NCBI GenBank assembly: GCA_947254385.1
Contig: CAMYCP010000029.1
Location: forward strand, 1-10,971
Length of the DNA stretch: 10,971 bases
Origin: an uncultured Filifactor sp.
GTDB taxonomy: Bacteria > Bacillota > Clostridia > Peptostreptococcales > Filifactoraceae
Direction of reading: 5' to 3'
How positions within the stretch are numbered: the stretch's first letter is position 1; each line of letters starts with the position of its first letter. The notes under the pieces are model-generated. The model did not search any database. It worked only from the letters and a program-made list of their open reading frames with translations, and was not told where the DNA came from. The translations under genes and the position numbers were made by a program. Of the stretch, positions 6,258-10,971 are shown piece after piece.

Positions 6258-6578
6258 AGCAAATTCAAATTTTCAGATGTGATACTATTTCCTAGTAGAA
6301 ATATCATTTATTTATTACATCGAACATGTTCCGGGCGTCGTTTTGAACTAAGCGAGTGTGGAAAGTCGTACTAAAGCGTTACAATATTAATGATTTTTTC
6401 TATCGGGTTTTACTATGATACCAAATTGCATAAGAAATTGTAATATCAATTTTAACTGAATTTTTTGCAAAAAAGCTTCATTATAGATCCCGCTTGAGAT
6501 TGCATATTACATTTTTAAAAGCAAATCATTATTAGAAATAAAAAATATATAACTTTGCACTGAAAACCGGAGGAAAAG
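6258..6578. other. glgD-glgA intergenic region
   Basis: About 320 bases lie without a gene. The left half is repeat copy B (6280-6405). Then comes AT-rich sequence with a palindromic TTTTTTGCAAAAAA near 6464-6477 and a possible -10-like TTATAG near 6480-6485 without a good -35. The glgA ribosome binding site, GGAGG, is at 6569-6573. There is no clear terminator after glgD, so read-through from glgCD to glgA is possible. Confidence 0.55.
6280..6405. repeat. Long degenerate direct repeat, copy B
   Basis: This copy is in the same orientation as copy A (126-346) but lacks about 95 internal bases. TGATACTATT (6280-6289) leads into a hairpin, CTATT (6285-6289) with AGTAG (6294-6298), and AAATATCATT. 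The second block starts at TTTATTACATCG (6311), contains GGCGTCGTTTTGAA, and ends with ACTAAAGCGTTACAATATT, AATGATTTTTT and CTATCG (6400-6405). The similarity is clear by eye, but many bases differ, so the copies are old or under weak constraint. Confidence 0.7.
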
Positions 6579-8042
6579 ATGAGAAAAAAAACGGAAAAAA
6601 AACCTTCAAATAAACTTAAAGTACTTTTTATATCAGCCGAAGCCGCACCTTTTATAAAAGCGGGCGGTCTTGCGGACGTATCGGGAGCGTTGCCGTCTAA
6701 ATTAAACGGACAGGGAGTTGAAACGATAGTGGTTTTACCCTATTACAAAGCTATAGGCAAAGGCAGAAAAGATATCAACTATATAGGAAAAACCGTTGTG
6801 GAAGTAGGCTGGAAAAAACTGTACTGCGGTATATTTAAAGCGAAAATCGGGAAACTTGAATATTATTTTATAGATAACGAACAATATTTCTGGCGGGAAA
6901 AAATTTACGGTGAGTATGACGATGCTGAAAGGTTCGCCTTCTTTTCCAAAGCCGCACTCGAACTTGCGGAATTTTTAAATTTCAAAGCGGATATAATTCA
7001 TGCCAACGACTGGCACGCCGCCATGTCAATAGTTTATCTGGATCTTAAAAAACGGCTGAACTGTTCGTTTTACTTAAATATGAAATCCTTACTTGCAATA
7101 CACAACATAGAATTTCAAGGTAAATTCGATCCGATTATTTTGGGCGGAGTATTCGGCATATCGGAAGAGATGCTTCCTGTATTTATGTACGGCAAAAGCA
7201 TCAATCTGCTTAAAGCTGGTATACAACTTGCCGACAGAGTTACCACGGTGAGTGAAACCTACGGCGAAGAAATATTAAACCCGTATTTTTCATTCGGCCT
7301 TAATGAAATATTAATGCGTGAAAAATCCAAAATATTCGGCATAACGAACGGCATAGACACGGAAGTATTTAATCCTGCAACCGATAAGGCACTCGTACAA
7401 AATTACGACATATCCTCGATAAACTTAAAAGTAAAAAACAAAACCGCACTGCAGGAAAAATATCTACTTCCCGTAGACAAAAACATTCCTTTAATTGCAA
7501 TGGTTACACGCTTAACTGATCAAAAAGGAATGGATCTTGTGTTGGAAGTTATGGATCAAATACTGTCACGCAACATACAATTTGTACTTTTAGGTACGGG
7601 ATATAAAAAATATGAAGACGCCATGAGGGAATGGGAAAGTAAGCGTCGTGACAAGGTGAGAAGTATCATAAAATTTTCCACGACAATTGCATCCGAACTC
7701 TACGCCGCATCGGATATGTTTTTGATGCCGTCCAGACAGGAACCATGCGGGTTATCCCAAATGATTGCCATGCGTTACGGCTCTATCCCGATAGTGCATA
7801 GAATAGGCGGTCTTAAAGATACCGTCGAACCTTATAACATGGAAACAAAAACCGGCAACGGCGTAACTTTTGAATCCTACAACGCTTATGATATGTTGGA
7901 TGCCATAGACAGAGCAATTTCGCTCTACGAAAATAAAGGACATCGGGAAAACATCATAAAAAACGCAATGAAAAAAGATTTCAGTTGGAACGACCCCGCC
8001 CGAAAATACATTGAACTCTATAAATCAATGCTCACAAAATAA
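6579..8042 (+). CDS. glgA: Glycogen synthase GlgA (ADP-glucose type)
   Basis: This 487-residue cytoplasmic GT5 glycosyltransferase transfers glucose from ADP-glucose to the non-reducing end of a growing alpha-1,4 glucan. The N-terminal Rossmann domain carries the ADP-glucose motif KAGGLADVSGALP (Lys27 onward) and the conserved HANDWHA near residues 146-152. The C-terminal domain has the hinge-side motif VTRLTDQKGMDL near 309-320 and PSRQEPCGLSQMIAMRYG (384-401) with catalytic-pocket Glu388, then IGGLKDTVEPYN. The length is normal for the family. A short basic N-terminus (MRKKTEKKPSNKLK) precedes the first strand. The start is supported by GGAGG at 6569-6573. It is 48 bases from glgP and surely co-transcribed with it. 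Confidence 0.97.
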   Translation: MRKKTEKKPSNKLKVLFISAEAAPFIKAGGLADVSGALPSKLNGQGVETIVVLPYYKAIGKGRKDINYIGKTVVEVGWKKLYCGIFKAKIGKLEYYFIDNEQYFWREKIYGEYDDAERFAFFSKAALELAEFLNFKADIIHANDWHAAMSIVYLDLKKRLNCSFYLNMKSLLAIHNIEFQGKFDPIILGGVFGISEEMLPVFMYGKSINLLKAGIQLADRVTTVSETYGEEILNPYFSFGLNEILMREKSKIFGITNGIDTEVFNPATDKALVQNYDISSINLKVKNKTALQEKYLLPVDKNIPLIAMVTRLTDQKGMDLVLEVMDQILSRNIQFVLLGTGYKKYEDAMREWESKRRDKVRSIIKFSTTIASELYAASDMFLMPSRQEPCGLSQMIAMRYGSIPIVHRIGGLKDTVEPYNMETKTGNGVTFESYNAYDMLDAIDRAISLYENKGHRENIIKNAMKKDFSWNDPARKYIELYKSMLTK

Positions 8043-8090
8043 CGGGGTAAACTATTCTTTCATAAAAAAATATATGTAAAGGCGGAGTAC

Positions 8091-10493
8091 ATGAAAACAG
8101 AATATGAGTTTAAAAATCGCATGGAAAACTACCTTAAAAGAAACTTCGGTTCGGATATGAACGGCACAAATGACAGACAGGTATATGAGGCAATTTTAAA
8201 TACGCTAAATACGATTTTATCCAACAAACGGTTTGAATTTCAAAAGAAATGCGACCGTGAAGAAAAAAAATCCATCTGTTATTTATCCATGGAATTTTTA
8301 ACCGGACGTTCCATGAGAAACAATCTGTTTAATTTGGGTATAGAAGACGAAATGAAAGAATTTTTGTCGGCATACGGCATGGATCTCGATACAATTTACG
8401 CTATGGAACCCGATGCAGGACTTGGAAACGGAGGCTTAGGCAGACTTGCCTCGTGCTACATGGATGCACTCACAACATTAGGCTACTCCGTCACCGGTTT
8501 TTCAATTTTGTATGAATTCGGCATTTTTAAACAAATAATAGATAGAGGCTTACAAAAAGAAATCCCCGATAATTGGCTGAATTTGGGCAAGTATACGCTA
8601 ATGCAGCGCGGGGATGAAGAAACGGAAATCAAATTTTACGGCAAAACAACCGAACAGTGGACGGATAAGGGACTTACCGTCGTATATTCGGACTATACCT
8701 CGGTAATAGCCGTGCCGTACGATCTTCTCATATCGGGATATGACAGTGCCGGCGCCAATTCGCTCAGACTTTGGAGCGCAAAAGCGGACGGGGGCTTTAA
8801 CATGGCGCTCTTTTCGGGCGGAGAATACGCTAAATCGTCGGAAGGAGAAATAATAGCCGAATCCATATCCAAAGTCCTGTACCCCGCCGATGACAAAAGA
8901 GAAGGCAAGGAACTGAGAATAAAACAACAATACTTTTTTGTGAGTGCATCACTACAATATATATTGAAACGCCATTTTCAAAAATATTCCACCTTGGAGA
9001 ACCTTGCGGATAAAATTGCCGTCCATATAAACGACACTCATCCGTCCATGAGTATCCCCGAAATGATGCGAATCCTCATGGACGAATACGGCTACCAATG
9101 GGACAAAGCGTGGGAAATAACCGTAAACACGTGCGCTTACACAAACCACACCATAATGAGTGAAGCACTCGAAAAATGGGCAATAGACATATTTCAACCG
9201 ATACTTCCCAGAATATTTACAATAATAAAAGAAATCGACAATCGTTTCAGAAACGAACAACAAAACAGAAACTCCAACCGTATCGGAGAAATGAGCATAA
9301 TACAGGACGGCTTTGTAAAAATGGCGAACCTTTGCGTAATAGGCAGCCACTCGGTAAACGGCGTATCCAAACTGCACTCCGAAATAATAGTAAAAGATAC
9401 ATTTTCAGCATTTTATAACATATATCCGGATAAATTTCAAAACGTAACCAACGGCATAACACATAGAAGATGGCTCGGACAAGCAAACCCCGAACTTTCT
9501 CTCTACCTTAAAAATCTTCTCGGGTTTGATTTCATGAAAGATTTAAACAAAATATCCGACCTTAAAAACTATCAAAATGATGAAAACGTAATTAAAGACT
9601 TAAAAAACATAAAACGTACAAAAAAAATCCAAATCGGTGAATATATAAAAAAAGAAACGGGAATTGCCGTAAACCCCAACACATTATTCGACATACAGGT
9701 AAAAAGACTGCACGAATACAAAAGACAACTTTTAAACGCCCTGCACATAACCCATCTCTACCTTAAAATAAAAGACGGGACAAAAGTGCGTCCGCAGACA
9801 TTTATTTTCGGGGCTAAAGCATCGAGCAGATACTACATGGCAAAACAGATAATTAGGTATATTTGCGCCCTCTCCAAACTCATATCGGAAGATGATAAAG
9901 CCCGTGACACCTTGAGCGTCATATTCTTACCCGATTATCGCGTAACCTTGGCGGAAATGATAATCCCGTCGGCAGATTTAAGCGAACAAATCTCACTTGC
10001 CGGCAAAGAAGCCTCCGGCACGAGTAACATGAAACTCATGCTGAACGGTGCGGTCACAATAGGCACAATGGACGGCGCCAACGTGGAAATCAGAGAAAGA
10101 GTCGGAGATGAAAACATCTTCATATTCGGCATGAACGCAAAGGAAGTGCATGAACTGTTACGAAACTACAGAAGTGAAGAACTCTATAGAAACAACAACG
10201 ACATAAAAAGGGTAATAGACTTTATAAAAAACAAAAACGTATGCAAAGAAGACTTTTCGGACATAGTAAACTACCTTGTAAACTCCGATCCGTACATGAA
10301 CCTCGCCGACTTTGAAAGCTATCGACAAACGCAGGAAACCGCATCAAAAATCTACTACAACGACCCCCTACATTTTGGGAAAATGCAACTTTTAAACATA
10401 GCGAGCGCCGGCATATTCTCAGCCGATCGGAGTGTAACCGAATATGCACAAAACATATGGCATGTAAAACCTGTAGAGGATAAGCAGATGTAA
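8091..10493 (+). CDS. glgP: Glycogen/maltodextrin phosphorylase GlgP
   Basis: This 800-residue cytoplasmic GT35 enzyme uses phosphate to remove glucose from chain ends as glucose-1-phosphate, with pyridoxal phosphate as cofactor. The PLP-binding block EASGTSNMKLMLNGAVTIGTMDGANVEI places the Schiff-base lysine at Lys648. Serine replaces the more usual glycine in the GTSN part. Other family blocks are ICYLSMEFLTGRSMRNNL, the glycine-rich PDAGLGNGGLGRLASCYMD, HINDTHPS, NVTNGITHRRWL, VKRLHEYKRQLLN and SLAGKEASG. The length is within the usual bacterial range. The start is supported by AAAGGCGGAGT at about 8077-8087. It shares a transcript with glgA. It can act on maltodextrins as well as glycogen, and sequence alone does not settle which dominates. 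Confidence 0.96.
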   Translation: MKTEYEFKNRMENYLKRNFGSDMNGTNDRQVYEAILNTLNTILSNKRFEFQKKCDREEKKSICYLSMEFLTGRSMRNNLFNLGIEDEMKEFLSAYGMDLDTIYAMEPDAGLGNGGLGRLASCYMDALTTLGYSVTGFSILYEFGIFKQIIDRGLQKEIPDNWLNLGKYTLMQRGDEETEIKFYGKTTEQWTDKGLTVVYSDYTSVIAVPYDLLISGYDSAGANSLRLWSAKADGGFNMALFSGGEYAKSSEGEIIAESISKVLYPADDKREGKELRIKQQYFFVSASLQYILKRHFQKYSTLENLADKIAVHINDTHPSMSIPEMMRILMDEYGYQWDKAWEITVNTCAYTNHTIMSEALEKWAIDIFQPILPRIFTIIKEIDNRFRNEQQNRNSNRIGEMSIIQDGFVKMANLCVIGSHSVNGVSKLHSEIIVKDTFSAFYNIYPDKFQNVTNGITHRRWLGQANPELSLYLKNLLGFDFMKDLNKISDLKNYQNDENVIKDLKNIKRTKKIQIGEYIKKETGIAVNPNTLFDIQVKRLHEYKRQLLNALHITHLYLKIKDGTKVRPQTFIFGAKASSRYYMAKQIIRYICALSKLISEDDKARDTLSVIFLPDYRVTLAEMIIPSADLSEQISLAGKEASGTSNMKLMLNGAVTIGTMDGANVEIRERVGDENIFIFGMNAKEVHELLRNYRSEELYRNNNDIKRVIDFIKNKNVCKEDFSDIVNYLVNSDPYMNLADFESYRQTQETASKIYYNDPLHFGKMQLLNIASAGIFSADRSVTEYAQNIWHVKPVEDKQM

Positions 10494-10640
10494 AATACAT
10501 TCATAAAAAAATATTGATAATCATTTATATAATTTGTAATATTTTATTGACAGTAATTATTAAATATAATATTTTTGACAATTAAAGCATAAAAATTAAA
10601 AAAATATTTTCGCAACACCGTACGATGATTAATCGGCAGT
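10494..10640. other. AT-rich region after glgP
   Basis: No gene is seen, and no GC-rich intrinsic terminator for the glycogen transcript. The only stem is a weak ATGTA-AAA-TACAT at the stop codon. Two near-identical segments, TAATATTTTATTGACA (10537-10552) and TAATATTTTTGACA (10567-10580), repeat with a 30-base period. Each contains TTGACA but lacks a good -10 at 16-18 bases. Confidence 0.5.
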
Positions 10641-10865
10641 GAAGTATTGGAAAAATAACGAGAACAGGCGTATGATGTATAAAATAACTATATATGACTT
10701 AGCTCTCTATAAAATTCTCCTACCGGTATTGAAAGTGCCGAAAAGGATCTTAAAATTGCCGAAGAATATTTCAGAAAAAATATTTAAAATATTAATACCG
10801 ATAAATGTAATTTGAAGACCGGTTTCGTACAGAAAAAAATGAAACGTCTCGATAATTTAAAGATA
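10641..10865 (+). pseudogene. Decayed coding fragment of unknown function
   Basis: One frame reads NSPTGIESAEKDLKIAEEYF followed by RKNI (from about 10709), then hits TAA, then continues NINTDKCNLKTGFVQKKMKR and LDNLK to 10861. A neighbouring frame just upstream reads ITIYDLALY, suggesting a frameshift near 10708. The base composition is richer in GC than the flanks and the amino-acid make-up looks like real protein. I do not recognise the family. An overlapping 47-codon frame (10672-10815) has no ribosome binding site and a hydrophobic, low-complexity product, so I prefer the pseudogene reading. The fragment ends where the second hairpin repeat begins. Confidence 0.45.
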
Positions 10866-10912
10866 GTGTCAAGAAATCTTTGAACCTTTAGGTTTGTGAG
10901 ATGAATTGATAC
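10866..10912. repeat. Structured 47-base hairpin repeat, copy 2
   Basis: It has the same fold as copy 1. GTGTCAA (10866-10872) pairs with TTGATAC (10906-10912), ATCT with AGAT, and TGAACCT (10881-10887) with AGGTTTG (10890-10896) around a TT loop, with the GAA/GAA internal loop unchanged. Compared with copy 1, a T-A pair has become C-G, and three C-G, G-C or A-T pairs have become wobble pairs. Pairing is therefore kept while the sequence changes. Confidence 0.85.
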
Positions 10913-10934
10913 AGATAGTTTTTTGCGGTATAAT
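10906..10934 (+). promoter_or_regulatory. Strong promoter pointing out of the window, built on the hairpin repeat
   Basis: TTGATA (10906-10911), the last arm of the hairpin repeat, and TATAAT (10929-10934) are exactly 17 bases apart. The start site would be near 10941. The transcript would open with a 9-bp hairpin, TAGAAAACT (10944-10952) with AGTTTTCTA (10960-10968), and then leave the window. Copy 1 has no -10 at the matching place. Confidence 0.65.
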
Positions 10935-10971
10935 ATATCATATTAGAAAACTAAACCTAAGTTTTCTATAC

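Noticed and set aside
1..10971. CRISPR array, tRNA or rRNA genes
   Set aside because: No regularly spaced identical repeats and no tRNA-like cloverleaf or rRNA sequence were seen on either strand.

Overview
The window looks like chromosomal DNA of an AT-rich, low-GC Gram-positive bacterium, most likely a member of the Clostridia. The reasons are strong AGGAGG-type ribosome binding sites, sigma-A-like promoters, heavy use of AAA and ATA codons, standard TGA stops, and a glycogen locus with the Firmicutes-type glgC-glgD pair. I cannot name the genus.

Layout. Positions 1-340 are AT-rich and hold copy A of a degenerate direct repeat. A YbaK/EbsC-type Cys-tRNA(Pro) deacylase lies on the minus strand (341-835). 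Positions 1095-1430 carry a compact type I toxin-antitoxin locus. It has a 36-residue membrane toxin that is too short for ordinary gene calling, and a convergent antisense RNA with its own promoter, shared direct repeats and a shared bidirectional terminator, as in the Fst/par and holin-like toxin families. The rest, 1622-10493, is a complete plus-strand glycogen cluster: glgB, glgC, glgD (4-base overlap with glgC), glgA and glgP. The glgB-glgC gap holds a structured hairpin repeat followed by the broken 3' end of an IS605/IS1341-type tnpB with its right end, the region that would encode an omega RNA. The glgD-glgA gap holds repeat copy B. After glgP come a decayed coding fragment and a second copy of the hairpin repeat, here fused to a strong promoter that points out of the window.

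How it works together. GlgC, probably with the catalytically degenerate GlgD, makes ADP-glucose. GlgA extends alpha-1,4 chains, GlgB adds alpha-1,6 branches, and GlgP releases glucose-1-phosphate. No debranching enzyme is in the window. The glycogen genes themselves are ordinary. The items worth a second look are the small toxin-antitoxin locus, the covarying hairpin repeat, and the mini IS605-like remnant with an orphan guide-RNA-like end.
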